Origin: Bacteroidales bacterium UBA4814 | GTDB taxonomy: Bacteria; Bacteroidota; Bacteroidia; Bacteroidales; UBA7960 | NCBI GenBank assembly: GCA_002402465.1 | Contig: DHFW01000049.1 | Location: 310,001 to 374,000 of the forward strand | Direction: 5' to 3' | Length of the DNA: 64,000 bases | Shown: positions 9,109 through 18,191 of the stretch, one piece after another | Layout of the letters: every line of letters begins with the position of its first letter | How positions within the stretch are numbered: the first letter of the stretch is position 1 | The notes under the pieces: generated by a model | What the model was told of the DNA's origin: nothing | Seen by the model: only the letters and a program-made list of their open reading frames with translations | Database searches by the model: none | Made by a program: the position numbers and the translations under genes

Positions 9109-9861
9109 TCAGATTTTCCCAATGGGCATCATGTAAAGCACCCGGAATTCCTCACCCAGGTTTAGAATGGCCTCCACTTCCTCATCGCGGTAAGCACCAA
9201 TCACCACTGTGCCAAGGTTGAGGGCGGAGACCTGCAGGTGAATATTTTGTGAAACGTGCCCCACTTCGTTGTGGATATAGCGAATGCCGCGCTCTCCATA
9301 GCGGGAAGTGGTTCGATCGAAGATAGCGGTAAAAATAATTACCACACCAGCATCGCTGATCATGCTCTGGCTCAGCGAAGCACGGGCTACTTCTCCTTCC
9401 AGTTCGCGGGCATCGGTCATTTTAAGGGCATGCTCGCCAATCTGGTAATGATAAATGCCTTTCCTGAGGCCCTCCACATTGTTTACCATAACAAAAAGCT
9501 CGAGCGGGAAGGTTGCCCCGGCCGATGGTGCGGTGCGAAAACCTCTTTCGTTGTTTATGCCCTGCCCGGCCCACAGCAACTGCGAAAGCTCTTTGATGCT
9601 GAGGGGCTGGTTTACATAGCTGCGCACAGAGCGACGCAGGCTCATGGCTTTTTCGAGGCTCATGCTACCATCGGTTATCGGTTGGGGTAAGGCGATCATG
9701 GTTCCGGGGTTTTGTTCGGAAATAGCAGGTAGGTGAAATTCGCTGGTAGTGGCAGTTGCGTTAATGCTTGCCGGTGTCATAATTTTGAAAACGGCTCTGA
9801 GGAATACTGCGGCTATTATAAGGAGGGCAAATGTGGCAGCAACATAAGCAAATTTTTTCAT
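9109..9861 (-). CDS. SagB-like nitroreductase-fold oxidoreductase with N-terminal membrane anchor
   Basis: A 250-residue FMN-dependent nitroreductase-superfamily protein of the SagB/ThcOx type. Recognisable are SLRRSVRSY near residue 80, LLWAGQGIN, a GATFPLELFVM strand, HNEVGHVSQNIHLQ and a final GTVVIGAYRDEE. Residues about 5-28 form a hydrophobic helix (YVAATFALLIIAAVFLRAVF), so it is either membrane-anchored or exported. ATG at 9861 is chosen over the distal in-frame start because a TAAATTTG box on this strand (9879-9886) lies just upstream and the extra 31 residues are unrelated. SagB enzymes oxidise azolines in peptide toxins with a YcaO partner; none is nearby, so the substrate is unknown. 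It is 15 bases upstream of sdaA and may be co-transcribed with it. Confidence 0.85.
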   Translation of the reverse strand: MKKFAYVAATFALLIIAAVFLRAVFKIMTPASINATATTSEFHLPAISEQNPGTMIALPQPITDGSMSLEKAMSLRRSVRSYVNQPLSIKELSQLLWAGQGINNERGFRTAPSAGATFPLELFVMVNNVEGLRKGIYHYQIGEHALKMTDARELEGEVARASLSQSMISDAGVVIIFTAIFDRTTSRYGERGIRYIHNEVGHVSQNIHLQVSALNLGTVVIGAYRDEEVEAILNLGEEFRVLYMMPIGKI

Positions 9862-9974
9862 GTATTCTTGGGTTTCTGCAAATTTACGCCCAAAATGGCA
9901 ATTTATTATTATGCCATTCTTGTTTAGAATGGGTTTAAATTTCGGAAAGGACAAAGAAGAATTTCCAAAAAAAT

Positions 9975-9982
9975 TACCTTTG
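9975..9982 (+). promoter_or_regulatory. Possible -7 box for the flavo/iron-sulfur fusion gene
   Basis: TACCTTTG matches TAnnTTTG and lies about 97 bases ahead of the gene at 10079. No convincing TTTG element is visible at the right distance upstream. Confidence 0.4.
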
Positions 9983-10078
9983 CAGCGGAATTCCTTTATT
10001 TACAAGGCTTAGCGTAAATTTTTGGATGTTGTAAATTCTTATTAATCGGTTTTTTTCGACCATCAACACAGGTTTTAA

Positions 10079-13000
10079 ATGCATAAAATTGCCCAACACC
10101 CCATTATTCCCATTAAGGAGACCGAAAAGGTAACTTTTTCCTACAACGGAAGCCAAATTACCGGCGATAAAGGTTTTACCATTGCTGCCGCGCTTCATCA
10201 GGCCGGTTTTCCGGTGCACAGCCATAGCCTTACCAACCGCAACCGCAGCCTTGAGTGCGGTATTGGTAAATGCGGTGCCTGCGAAATGCTGGTCGATGGC
10301 GAGATCAGGCGCATCTGCATTACTCCGGTGGATGGAGTGCAGGAGGTGGCCGAGATACCGCGCGATTATGTGGCAAAACCTTCGCGCTATATAAAAACCG
10401 ATGGGATCAGGGTTTACAAAACCGAAGTGGTTATTGTGGGCGCTGGCCCGGCCGGCCTGGCCACCCGCGAAATCCTGAACGAAAACGGGGTGAGCAACAT
10501 TGTGGTTGACAGCAATGGAGAAATTGGGGGGCAGTTTAATATGCAAACCCACCAATTTTTCTTTTTCGAAAAAGTGAAGAAGTACGGGGGGCTGCGTGGT
10601 TTCGAAATTGCCAAAACCCTGGCTGGCGAAAACCATGAGGGCATTATGCTCAACTGCACCGTGTGGGATATTTTCGAAGGCAACCGTGTGGCCGTAAAAA
10701 ACTTCAAAACCCAGGAAATATTTTATATCGATTGCCAGCATTTTGTGGTGGCAACAGGTGCGGTTCCTTTTCTGCCTACTTTTTATAACGACGATTTGCC
10801 GGGGGTTTACACCGCTGCGGTGATGCAGAAAATGATGAATACCGAATTGACCTTGCTTGGCCGAAATGTGCTTACGGTAGGTGCCGGAAATATTGGCTAT
10901 CTTACCAGCTATCAGTTAACCCAGGCCGGGGCAAAGGTCAAGGCCATCATCGAAGCCCAGGCGCACGAGGGCGGTTTTCCGGTGCAGGCCAACAGAGTGC
11001 GCCGTCTGGGCATACCCATCCTGCTTTCGCATATGATACTCGAAGCCTTGCCCAATGAAAAGGGTGATGGCATTAGGGGCGCGGTGATTGCCAAAGCTGA
11101 GAATTATACTCCCATACCGGGCACGGAAATGGTGCTGGAGGGTATTGATGCCATAAATATCTGCACAGGTCTTATGCCCGACGATGCCTTGCTCGAAAAA
11201 GGGCAGGAGATGTTTGGCCGCAAGTGCTACGGCGCCGGTGACGCCATTCGAATTGGAGAGGGGACCAGCGCGGTGCTTCGTGGCAAGCAGGTGGCCTACG
11301 AGATACTGGAAAACATGAAACGGCGCTTCAACTACGACAACTACCTTCTTGTTTCTAAAGAATATATCGACTCTCAGCAGCATCCCATAAGGGTAATTGA
11401 AGCCCCGGCGCTGCCCTCCCCGGAGCGCATGAACAAGCCGTTTGTGCAGATCGACTGCCTGTATGGCTTTGCCTGCAACCCCTGCGCTTTTGCCTGCAAG
11501 TATGGCGCCATCACCAAATCGTCGACCAGTACCGTGCCCCAGATCGATTTCGACAAATGCATAGGCTGCATGGATTGCGTGTACCAGTGCCCGGGGCTGG
11601 CTATTTTTGGATACAACCCGGATAAGGGTACCTTTTTCCTGCCCATCGAATTCGATATGAACGATGGGGAGGAGGTGTACCTTGTTGACAACCATGCTAA
11701 TATTTTGGGAGAAGGAGTGATTGACCGCATTATGCGTAAGAAAAACCTGACGCATGTGGCCAGAGTGAAGGCTCCCGGCATGCCCCGCGAGGAGCAGCTG
11801 AAGGTGCGTGGGTTTATCATTAAGCGCGAGTATCCGGATCCGCTCACTTTCGGCACTTATGACGAAGAGCCCGAAGGTGACATCTTCATGTGCCATTGCG
11901 ACGATGTGCCTTTCAAAGAGGTACTCGAAATGATAGGCGATCGCAAGTTTGTTTCGGTAGAGGAGGTGAAGCATACCACTCACCTGGGCATGGGTCCCTG
12001 CCGGGGAAAGCGCTGTCTGCAGCGCCTCAAGCAGAACCTCAGGCCAAAAGGCGTGGAACTGATCGGCGGCTCTACCCCGCGCGCTCCCATGTCGAATCAG
12101 ATCACCCTTGGCGAGTTGTTTCCCCCTGAGGCAGCCCAAAGGCTTATTACCAGCGTAAATGGGAAGGCCCGCCGCATAGTGGAGCTGAAGTCGCTGGTGG
12201 CAGGCGGAGGTATCGGAGGCAGCGCCCTGTTTCGTTTCCTGGCTGAGGAAGGTTATGAACCGGTGATGATCAACTCGGGCTTTGGCTCTTCCTGGCGCAA
12301 CATTGCAGGGGGGCGTCCCGTATTTTCGCTGCCCGAGCTTACCGATATTGCCCGACACAACCTGGAACTATTTGCCCAGTTGCAGAAACACGGGAACATC
12401 GATTTCCGCCTCATAAATTATGTGACTTTTGCCCACGACGAAGCCATGTACAAAGCCCTGGAAGATTCCATGGCCTGGCAAAAGGCGGTTATGCTGAAAC
12501 CCTCCCAGTTCAGAGATGAAATATCGCCCTATTTCAATGTCAGCAACAACAAGTACATTGCTGCCATGAAAACCAGCGAGTGCTGGCAAGCCACTCCAGG
12601 CAAGGTTATTGAAGTGCTCCGCAAAATAGGGGTGCAGTTGGGTGGCACCTTAATGGAAGATTGCAAGCTGGTAAACGTAGAAAAAGTAGGCGACCTGTAT
12701 AAGGCGGTGGTGCGCATTCATACCGGCGAGTATGTGGAGTATCACACGCCTGTATTTGTGAATGCCCTTGGCGATCAAGGCAATCATTTTGCCAAAATGG
12801 TAGGCGTTGAAACCGGCCTGTATCCCGTTAAACACCAGGCCTTTATTACCCGGCGCCTGCCCATGCTGGGGGTGGAAGGGCGCCCACTCGACATGCTTAT
12901 CGACCGTCGCAACTATAAAGGCTTTGTGGCCGTTTACGGGCAGCAGTTGGGCGAAACAGGGCAGATTATCGGATGTGCCTCGCCTGCCATTGAGCCCTTG

Positions 13001-13309
13001 GAGACCGACAAGAACCTGAAAGTGAACAACCAGGACTTTGCTGAAATTGTTTCGGAGATCTTTATTGACTGGATTCCCGAAATATCCTCGGTGGGCTTTC
13101 AGGCGCTGTGGGCAGGGTATTACATTGAGCCTAAAATGATTATCGATGTGGAAAAAGGTTTGTTCCTGGGCTTGCGCGGGCAGGGATTCATGCTGGGGCA
13201 ATATCTGGCCAAGTTATATGTGGATCAGCTAACTGGGAAAGAGGTACCATCGTATTTCAACCGCCTCAAACTGGGCGGCGATGCCTTGCTTGAAAGGGCG
13301 TTTAAATAA
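10079..13309 (+). CDS. Single-chain HcnABC-like FAD/iron-sulfur amino-acid dehydrogenase
   Basis: A 1076-residue fusion. (1) Residues ~15-95: 2Fe-2S ferredoxin-like domain with Cys60, Cys65, Cys68 and Cys80. (2) ~115-440: pyridine-nucleotide-disulfide oxidoreductase fold with VVIVGAGPAGLATRE and a second dinucleotide site (VGAGNIGYLTSY). (3) ~455-515: ferredoxin-like 4Fe-4S segment (CNPCAFACK, CIGCMDCVYQCP). (4) ~605-655: BFD-like 2Fe-2S segment (CHCDD, GPCRGKRC). (5) ~700-1075: D-amino-acid-oxidase/glycine-oxidase-like FAD domain (VAGGGIGGS). Hydrogen cyanide synthase HcnABC, octopine/nopaline oxidases and multimeric sarcosine oxidases carry comparable modules on two to four chains. Oxidation of a secondary amine or amino acid with electrons passed through the clusters is inferred; the substrate is not known. 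It stands alone, with no glycine-cleavage or opine genes nearby. Confidence 0.85.
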   Translation: MHKIAQHPIIPIKETEKVTFSYNGSQITGDKGFTIAAALHQAGFPVHSHSLTNRNRSLECGIGKCGACEMLVDGEIRRICITPVDGVQEVAEIPRDYVAKPSRYIKTDGIRVYKTEVVIVGAGPAGLATREILNENGVSNIVVDSNGEIGGQFNMQTHQFFFFEKVKKYGGLRGFEIAKTLAGENHEGIMLNCTVWDIFEGNRVAVKNFKTQEIFYIDCQHFVVATGAVPFLPTFYNDDLPGVYTAAVMQKMMNTELTLLGRNVLTVGAGNIGYLTSYQLTQAGAKVKAIIEAQAHEGGFPVQANRVRRLGIPILLSHMILEALPNEKGDGIRGAVIAKAENYTPIPGTEMVLEGIDAINICTGLMPDDALLEKGQEMFGRKCYGAGDAIRIGEGTSAVLRGKQVAYEILENMKRRFNYDNYLLVSKEYIDSQQHPIRVIEAPALPSPERMNKPFVQIDCLYGFACNPCAFACKYGAITKSSTSTVPQIDFDKCIGCMDCVYQCPGLAIFGYNPDKGTFFLPIEFDMNDGEEVYLVDNHANILGEGVIDRIMRKKNLTHVARVKAPGMPREEQLKVRGFIIKREYPDPLTFGTYDEEPEGDIFMCHCDDVPFKEVLEMIGDRKFVSVEEVKHTTHLGMGPCRGKRCLQRLKQNLRPKGVELIGGSTPRAPMSNQITLGELFPPEAAQRLITSVNGKARRIVELKSLVAGGGIGGSALFRFLAEEGYEPVMINSGFGSSWRNIAGGRPVFSLPELTDIARHNLELFAQLQKHGNIDFRLINYVTFAHDEAMYKALEDSMAWQKAVMLKPSQFRDEISPYFNVSNNKYIAAMKTSECWQATPGKVIEVLRKIGVQLGGTLMEDCKLVNVEKVGDLYKAVVRIHTGEYVEYHTPVFVNALGDQGNHFAKMVGVETGLYPVKHQAFITRRLPMLGVEGRPLDMLIDRRNYKGFVAVYGQQLGETGQIIGCASPAIEPLETDKNLKVNNQDFAEIVSEIFIDWIPEISSVGFQALWAGYYIEPKMIIDVEKGLFLGLRGQGFMLGQYLAKLYVDQLTGKEVPSYFNRLKLGGDALLERAFK

Positions 13310-13415
13310 AAAGCCCTCCGGCAAGTGGCAGGAAATTCCTTTTCAGGGAGTTACGGGGTCAGATGCGATTTTAAATAACTTGGGGTTTTTTGTTTTTTAT
13401 TTCGTGGATTAGTTT

Positions 13416-13423
13416 TATATTTG
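13416..13423 (+). promoter_or_regulatory. Probable -7 box of the DUF177-rpmF-plsX-fabH operon
   Basis: TATATTTG fits TAnnTTTG and lies 26 bases ahead of the DUF177 start codon. The nearest TTG (13390-13392) is 23 bases away, longer than ideal. Confidence 0.5.
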
Positions 13424-13448
13424 CAGCCTTTTAAAAAAAGAAAGCACT

Positions 13449-13988
13449 TTGAATCCTCTGAAGCAGTTTAATATTGGTTTCGTGGGTCTTTCGACCGGGA
13501 AACATACTTTCTCTTTCGAGGTAGAAGAAACTTTTTTTTCCTGCTTCGAATTTTCTGAAGTGCGCAAAGGGGAACTGCAGCTGGAGCTTTTGCTCGACAA
13601 GCAAAACAGCATGCTTGTGCTCGATTTTTTGATCAAAGGGTTTGTTTTGCTGGAATGCGACCGTTGCCTGGAAGCCTACCGGCAGCCTCTTGATGTGGAA
13701 AGAAGGTTGTACGTTAAATTTGGCGATGCCTTTGCAGAGCAAACCGACGAGATTGTCGTGATACCTGCCGGGGAGAGCCACTTTGACGTATCGCAATACG
13801 TTTACGAATACATTCACCTGAGCTTGCCCATGCAACATATACACATGGACGACAATGACCCGGGAAAGGGTTGCAACCCTGAGGTGGTCGAAAAGGTTAA
13901 TATGTACCTCGAAAAGAAAAACCCGGCCGGTGCAGATGCCGGCAATTCGCCCTGGCAGGCACTGAAAGGGCTGAAATTTAATGATTGA
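13449..13988 (+). CDS. DUF177 (YceD-like) protein
   Basis: A 179-residue member of the DUF177/YceD family, known for effects on 23S rRNA accumulation and almost always encoded just upstream of rpmF. The family's cysteine pair is visible (LLECDRCLEAY), with another Cys near the C-terminus (GCNPEVVEKV). The start is TTG at 13449: no ATG precedes the conserved N-terminus and a TATATTTG box ends 25 bases upstream. The ribosomal protein L32 gene follows after 25 bases, supporting a shared operon that links ribosome assembly to fatty-acid synthesis. Confidence 0.85.
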   Translation: MNPLKQFNIGFVGLSTGKHTFSFEVEETFFSCFEFSEVRKGELQLELLLDKQNSMLVLDFLIKGFVLLECDRCLEAYRQPLDVERRLYVKFGDAFAEQTDEIVVIPAGESHFDVSQYVYEYIHLSLPMQHIHMDDNDPGKGCNPEVVEKVNMYLEKKNPAGADAGNSPWQALKGLKFND

Positions 13989-14013
13989 GAAAACACGTTA
14001 ATTAATACATGCT

Positions 14014-14199
14014 ATGGCACATCCAAAGAGTAAAATTTCAAAAACCCGCAGGGACAAAAGAAGGACCCACTACAAGGCTACTGAGCCTGCCTTGACCACC
14101 TGCCCCAACTGCGGTTCGACAAAGCTGATGCACAGGGTTTGCCCCGAATGCGGACATTACCGTGGCCAGCTCGCCATCGAGAAGTCGGCTACCGCTTAA
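14014..14199 (+). CDS. rpmF: 50S ribosomal protein L32
   Basis: A 61-residue large-subunit protein. The basic N-terminus MAHPKSKISKTRRDKRR is typical. The Zn-ribbon cysteines are present in both halves (CPNC and CPEC), so this is the zinc-binding form. Downstream is plsX after 44 bases; the rpmF-plsX-fabH order is widely conserved. Confidence 0.97.
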   Translation: MAHPKSKISKTRRDKRRTHYKATEPALTTCPNCGSTKLMHRVCPECGHYRGQLAIEKSATA

Positions 14200-14243
14200 T
14201 TTCCTGAACGGTTCAAACGGATTGCTTACCAATTTTAATTAGA

Positions 14244-15215
14244 ATGCGAATTGGTCTGGACGTTATGGGTGGTGATTTTGCACCGGAGGCAACTGTTTCC
14301 GGAGCAATCCTTGCCCAAAAAGAAATACCCGAAACCGACTGTATTGTCCTGATTGGTGACGAGAACACCATAAGAGAACAGCTCAGCAGTCAGGGATCTG
14401 ACCCCACCTTATTTGATATTGTGCACACCTCCGAGGTGATTGGCATGGGCGAATCGCCCACCAAGGCGTTTGCTCAAAAACCCGATTCGAGCATCGCAAA
14501 AGGATTCAGGATGCTTAAAAAGGGCAAAATCGACTCCTTTGCCAGTGCCGGCAATACCGGGGCCATGCTGGTTGGTTCGATCTATAGCGTCAATGCCATG
14601 CAGGGTGTTATTCGTCCGGCCACCACTGCCATTGTTCCCAAAGAAGACGGCCGTGTGGGTATATTGATCGATGTGGGCACTAACCCAGACAGCAAGCCCG
14701 ATGTAATGTATCAGTTTGGCTTGCTCGGGTCGATTTATGTCAAGTATGTGTACAACATCGACAACCCCAAGGTTGGCCTCCTTAATATTGGCGAAGAGGA
14801 AGACAAAGGCAACATTCTTACACAGAGTGCCTTCCGCCTGATGAAAGACACGAGTAGCTTCAACTTTATAGGGAATGTGGAAAGCCGCGACCTATTTAAA
14901 GATAAGGTTGATGTTGTGGTTTGCGATGGCTTTACAGGCAATATTTTGTTGAAAAATATGGAAGCCATGTTCCGGCAAATTGTGAAACGGGGCTATGGCA
15001 GCGATCCTTTCTTCTCAAGGTTTAACTACGAGAATTACGGCGGAACCCCCATCCTGGGAATCAATTCCACCGTTATTATCGGACATGGCATTTCGAACGA
15101 AAAAGCCGTTAAAAACATGTTACTGCTTTCCAAAGAAGTATTCGAAGCCGGTTTGTCCGAAAAAATACGCGATGCCCTGGAGCAATATTCGCAGAGAAAA
15201 TTTTTTGATTCCTAA
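14244..15215 (+). CDS. plsX: Phosphate acyltransferase PlsX
   Basis: Makes acyl-phosphate from acyl-ACP and phosphate, the first step of the PlsX/PlsY route to phosphatidic acid, peripherally at the inner membrane. The 323 residues start with the diagnostic MRIGLDVMGGDFAPEA, followed by SAGNTGAML (about residue 110) and VCDGFTGNI. Length is normal. fabH starts 24 bases downstream, so acyl-phosphate formation and fatty-acid initiation are co-expressed. Confidence 0.97.
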   Translation: MRIGLDVMGGDFAPEATVSGAILAQKEIPETDCIVLIGDENTIREQLSSQGSDPTLFDIVHTSEVIGMGESPTKAFAQKPDSSIAKGFRMLKKGKIDSFASAGNTGAMLVGSIYSVNAMQGVIRPATTAIVPKEDGRVGILIDVGTNPDSKPDVMYQFGLLGSIYVKYVYNIDNPKVGLLNIGEEEDKGNILTQSAFRLMKDTSSFNFIGNVESRDLFKDKVDVVVCDGFTGNILLKNMEAMFRQIVKRGYGSDPFFSRFNYENYGGTPILGINSTVIIGHGISNEKAVKNMLLLSKEVFEAGLSEKIRDALEQYSQRKFFDS

Positions 15216-15239
15216 ACAGAATAGTTCCCCATTAATTTT

Positions 15240-16238
15240 ATGAATAAGATCAGATCAGCTATCACCGCGATCCATGGTTATGTTCCTGATTATATCCTAA
15301 CGAATCAGGAACTTGAAACCTTGGTTGACACCACCGACGAATGGATAACTACCCGCACGGGCATTAAGGAGCGGAGGATTCAGAAAGGTGAAGGCCTTGG
15401 CACCTCCGACATGGGCACCGAAGCCGTGAAGGGTTTGCTGAAAAAGCGCGGAATAGAACCTTCGGAGGTGGATATGCTGATTTGTTGTACGGTTACGCCC
15501 GACATGAAGTTTCCGGCCACGGCCAATGTTATCAGTGATAAGGTGGGGATTAAAAATGCTTTCAGCTTCGATCTGAATGCCGCCTGCTCAGGTTTTATCT
15601 ATGGCCTGGTTACCGGGGCCAATTATGTGGAATCGGGCAGGTATAAAAAAGTGGTGGTAGTGGGGGCCGATAAAATGTCGTCCATCGTCGATTATACAGA
15701 CAGGCAAACCTGCGTCATTTTTGGCGACGGCGCCGCAGCGGTGCTGCTCGAACCTACTTCCGAAGATATGGGTGTGCTGGATCATGAGTTTCACACCGAT
15801 GGCTCAGGGCGGGTTCATTTGCATATGAAGGCTGGTGGCTCAGTAAACCCCCCGAGCCACGAAACCATTGATGCCCGCGAGCATTATGTGTACCAGGAGG
15901 GGCAGACCGTTTTCAAATTTGCGGTAACCAATATGACCGAAGTTTCTGCTTCGGTCATTAAAAAGAATAATCTTTCTGTTGACGATATTGCCTGGCTGGT
16001 TCCTCACCAGGCCAATATGCGCATTATTGAAGCCACGGCACGCCGCTCGTCTATCCCCATGAACAGGGTAATGGTGAATATTCAGAAATATGGCAATACC
16101 ACCAATGCCACCATTCCGCTTTGCCTGTGGGAGTGGGAAAATAAAATGAAAAAAGGCGATAACATTATTCTTACCGCTTTTGGTGGTGGGTTTACCTGGG
16201 GTGCAGTTTGGCTCAAATGGGCTTACGACAGCCAGTAG
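15240..16238 (+). CDS. fabH: 3-oxoacyl-ACP synthase III (KAS III)
   Basis: Condenses a short acyl-CoA with malonyl-ACP to start type II fatty-acid synthesis. In 332 residues the catalytic Cys lies in NAACSGF (about residue 119), the His in PHQANMR (about 258) and the Asn in YGNTTNATIP (about 288). It is the last gene of the operon. The biotin carboxyl carrier and carboxylase genes that often follow in this phylum are absent; a convergent mazG begins 3 bases after the stop. Confidence 0.97.
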   Translation: MNKIRSAITAIHGYVPDYILTNQELETLVDTTDEWITTRTGIKERRIQKGEGLGTSDMGTEAVKGLLKKRGIEPSEVDMLICCTVTPDMKFPATANVISDKVGIKNAFSFDLNAACSGFIYGLVTGANYVESGRYKKVVVVGADKMSSIVDYTDRQTCVIFGDGAAAVLLEPTSEDMGVLDHEFHTDGSGRVHLHMKAGGSVNPPSHETIDAREHYVYQEGQTVFKFAVTNMTEVSASVIKKNNLSVDDIAWLVPHQANMRIIEATARRSSIPMNRVMVNIQKYGNTTNATIPLCLWEWENKMKKGDNIILTAFGGGFTWGAVWLKWAYDSQ

Positions 16239-16241
16239 CCT

Positions 16242-16598
16242 TCAAATTCTGTCTGGTTTTTTCCCGTTTTTCAGTTTTGGATTTTGCCAGTGGCGTTGCC
16301 CATCGCGCTCCGTTTTTTTCTTAAGGTTCTTTTCCAGCGCTTCTGTCAGGTCAATGCCGGTTTGGTTGGCAATGCAAATAAGCACAAATAGTACATCGGC
16401 CAGTTCGTCGGCCAGGTTTTTTTGCCGGTCACTTTTCTTGAATGACTGATCGCCATAGGTGCGTGCCATGATACGCGCCACTTCGCCCACCTCTTCGGTG
16501 AGCATGGCCATGTTTGTAAGTTCGCTGAAATATCTGACGCCAATGGTATTGATCCACTGGTCCACTTTGTTCTGGGCTTCCTGAAGTGTCATCTTCAA
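16242..16598 (-). CDS. MazG-like nucleotide pyrophosphohydrolase
   Basis: A short (118-residue) all-alpha NTP pyrophosphohydrolase of the MazG/RS21-C6 type. The metal-binding acidic residues are visible in LTEEVGEVARI and LADELADVLFVL. The likely role is removal of non-canonical or excess dNTPs in the cytoplasm. It lies 12 bases downstream of dtd on the same strand, so the two quality-control enzymes probably share a transcript. Confidence 0.9.
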   Translation of the reverse strand: MKMTLQEAQNKVDQWINTIGVRYFSELTNMAMLTEEVGEVARIMARTYGDQSFKKSDRQKNLADELADVLFVLICIANQTGIDLTEALEKNLKKKTERDGQRHWQNPKLKNGKKPDRI

Positions 16599-16610
16599 AT
16601 TGAATTATAG

Positions 16611-17063
16611 TTATTCTTTTGCCTTGGTGTCAATTATTATCGTCACGGGGCCATCGTTAATGAGCGAAACTTTCATCATGGCGCCAAACACCCCTGCCTG
16701 GGGTTTAGTGGCGGTTTCCTGCTCCAACTGTTTCAGAAAAGCTTCGTAATTGGGAATGGCGTGCTCGGGTCTGGCGGCACGAATGTAAGAGGGTCGGTTC
16801 CCTTTTTTGGTGCTGGCATGCAGGGTAAACTGGCTTACCACCAGAATTTCGCCATTCACCTCATCGAGGGCCAGGTTCATTACCCCGTTCTGGTCGTCGA
16901 AAATGCGCAGCCGGCTTATCTTTCCGGCCAGCCACTCCACATCCTCTTTGCCATCGGCCTCTTCAATGCCAAGCAGCACCAGTATTCCGGGCCCAATGGA
17001 GGCATGCAGTTGGTTCTCAATTTCTACGCTTGCTTTTTCTACTCGTTGAATTACCGCTCTCAC
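16611..17063 (-). CDS. dtd: D-aminoacyl-tRNA deacylase
   Basis: Removes D-amino acids (and glycine mischarged on tRNA-Ala) from tRNA. At 150 residues the length is normal. Both catalytic signatures are present: VVSQFTL (about residues 77-83) and the cis-proline motif NDGPVTI near the C-terminus. It begins MRAVIQRV, the family's usual start. Confidence 0.96.
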   Translation of the reverse strand: MRAVIQRVEKASVEIENQLHASIGPGILVLLGIEEADGKEDVEWLAGKISRLRIFDDQNGVMNLALDEVNGEILVVSQFTLHASTKKGNRPSYIRAARPEHAIPNYEAFLKQLEQETATKPQAGVFGAMMKVSLINDGPVTIIIDTKAKE

Positions 17064-17193
17064 TCTTTTTTATTTATGATTGATAAATTTTGAATGATAA
17101 TTTAAATCCATTAACAAAAAACTAACCCAAAAAAGAAAAATCACAATATGCAATTCCAAAAACAATTTTTCATTCTTCATTATTATTTAGTTG

Positions 17194-18156
17194 TTAATTT
17201 TTTCTGTCTTCCCCAAGCAGCATATTAAGGTAATTGCTGTATCGCAAAATGCTGATTTTTCCGTTTTCCACGGCTTCTTTCACCTTGCAGCCGGGCTCAT
17301 TGTGGTGGGTGCAGTTGTCGAAGCGGCACTGGTTGAAAAGCACGCGCATTTCAGGAAAGTAATGCGAGAGCTCCCAGGGTTCGAAATCCACCAGTCCAAA
17401 CTCTTTTATTCCCGGCGTATCGATGATAAAACCTCCGTTTGAAAGTTGAAACATTTCTGCAAAGGTAGTTGTGTGCCTCCCTTTGAGGTGCGCTTGAGAA
17501 ATAGTTTGCACTTTAAGGTTCAGGCTGGGCTCGATGGCATTGATAAGTGTGGACTTTCCCACCCCGGAGTGGCCTGCAAGCAGGGTGGTCTTTCCGCGCA
17601 GCATAGCTTCAAAAGCTTCGAGGTTTTGCCTCTGTGTGGCCGAAACGATCAGGGTCTGATAGCCAACGTCGCAATACATCCTGGTTAGCTGTTCGATATA
17701 TTCTTGGCTTTCTTCATCATACAGATCGCTTTTGTTGAAAACGATAACGGCGGGAATGCTGTAGGCTTCGCAGGTTACCAGAAAGCGATCTATAAAACCT
17801 GTTGAGGTACGTGGCTCGGCCAGGGTGGCTATGACCATGGCCTGATCCATATTGGCGGCAATAATGTGGGTTTGTTTGGAAAGGTTGGTGGCCTTGCGGA
17901 TAATGTAGTTGCGGCGGTCGGATATGGCAGTGATGGTGCTGGTTTCCTGGCCCGGGTCGGTTTGGAACTCCACCATATCGCCTACAGCCAGGGGGTTGGT
18001 CGATTTCACCCCTGCCATCTTGAATTTCCCGCGCAAGCGGCATTTGTGCCGGCGGCCCTGCTCGTCCATTACGGTGTACCAGCTTCCGGTCGATTTTGTT
18101 ACAATGCCTTTCAATCCAGTTTTTTTGAGAGAATGATTATGGGCCAATTTTTTCAT
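17194..18156 (-). CDS. rsgA: Ribosome small-subunit GTPase RsgA
   Basis: A circularly permuted GTPase that checks 30S maturation. The 320 residues comprise an N-terminal OB fold (to ~90), then GTPase motifs in permuted order: NKSD (about residue 122), the P-loop GHSGVGKST (about 197) and DTPG (about 245). A C-terminal zinc-knuckle follows (CRFDNCTHHNEPGC). Divergent gldA begins 35 bases away, so the two promoters share a very short intergenic region. Confidence 0.96.
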   Translation of the reverse strand: MKKLAHNHSLKKTGLKGIVTKSTGSWYTVMDEQGRRHKCRLRGKFKMAGVKSTNPLAVGDMVEFQTDPGQETSTITAISDRRNYIIRKATNLSKQTHIIAANMDQAMVIATLAEPRTSTGFIDRFLVTCEAYSIPAVIVFNKSDLYDEESQEYIEQLTRMYCDVGYQTLIVSATQRQNLEAFEAMLRGKTTLLAGHSGVGKSTLINAIEPSLNLKVQTISQAHLKGRHTTTFAEMFQLSNGGFIIDTPGIKEFGLVDFEPWELSHYFPEMRVLFNQCRFDNCTHHNEPGCKVKEAVENGKISILRYSNYLNMLLGEDRKN

Positions 18157-18191
18157 AAAATTAGTAATTTAGCGCAAACCCGCAATCGCAT

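Noticed and set aside
10916..12358. 480-codon open frame on the minus strand
   Set aside because: Lies inside the flavo/iron-sulfur gene, whose conserved cluster and FAD motifs show the plus strand is real.
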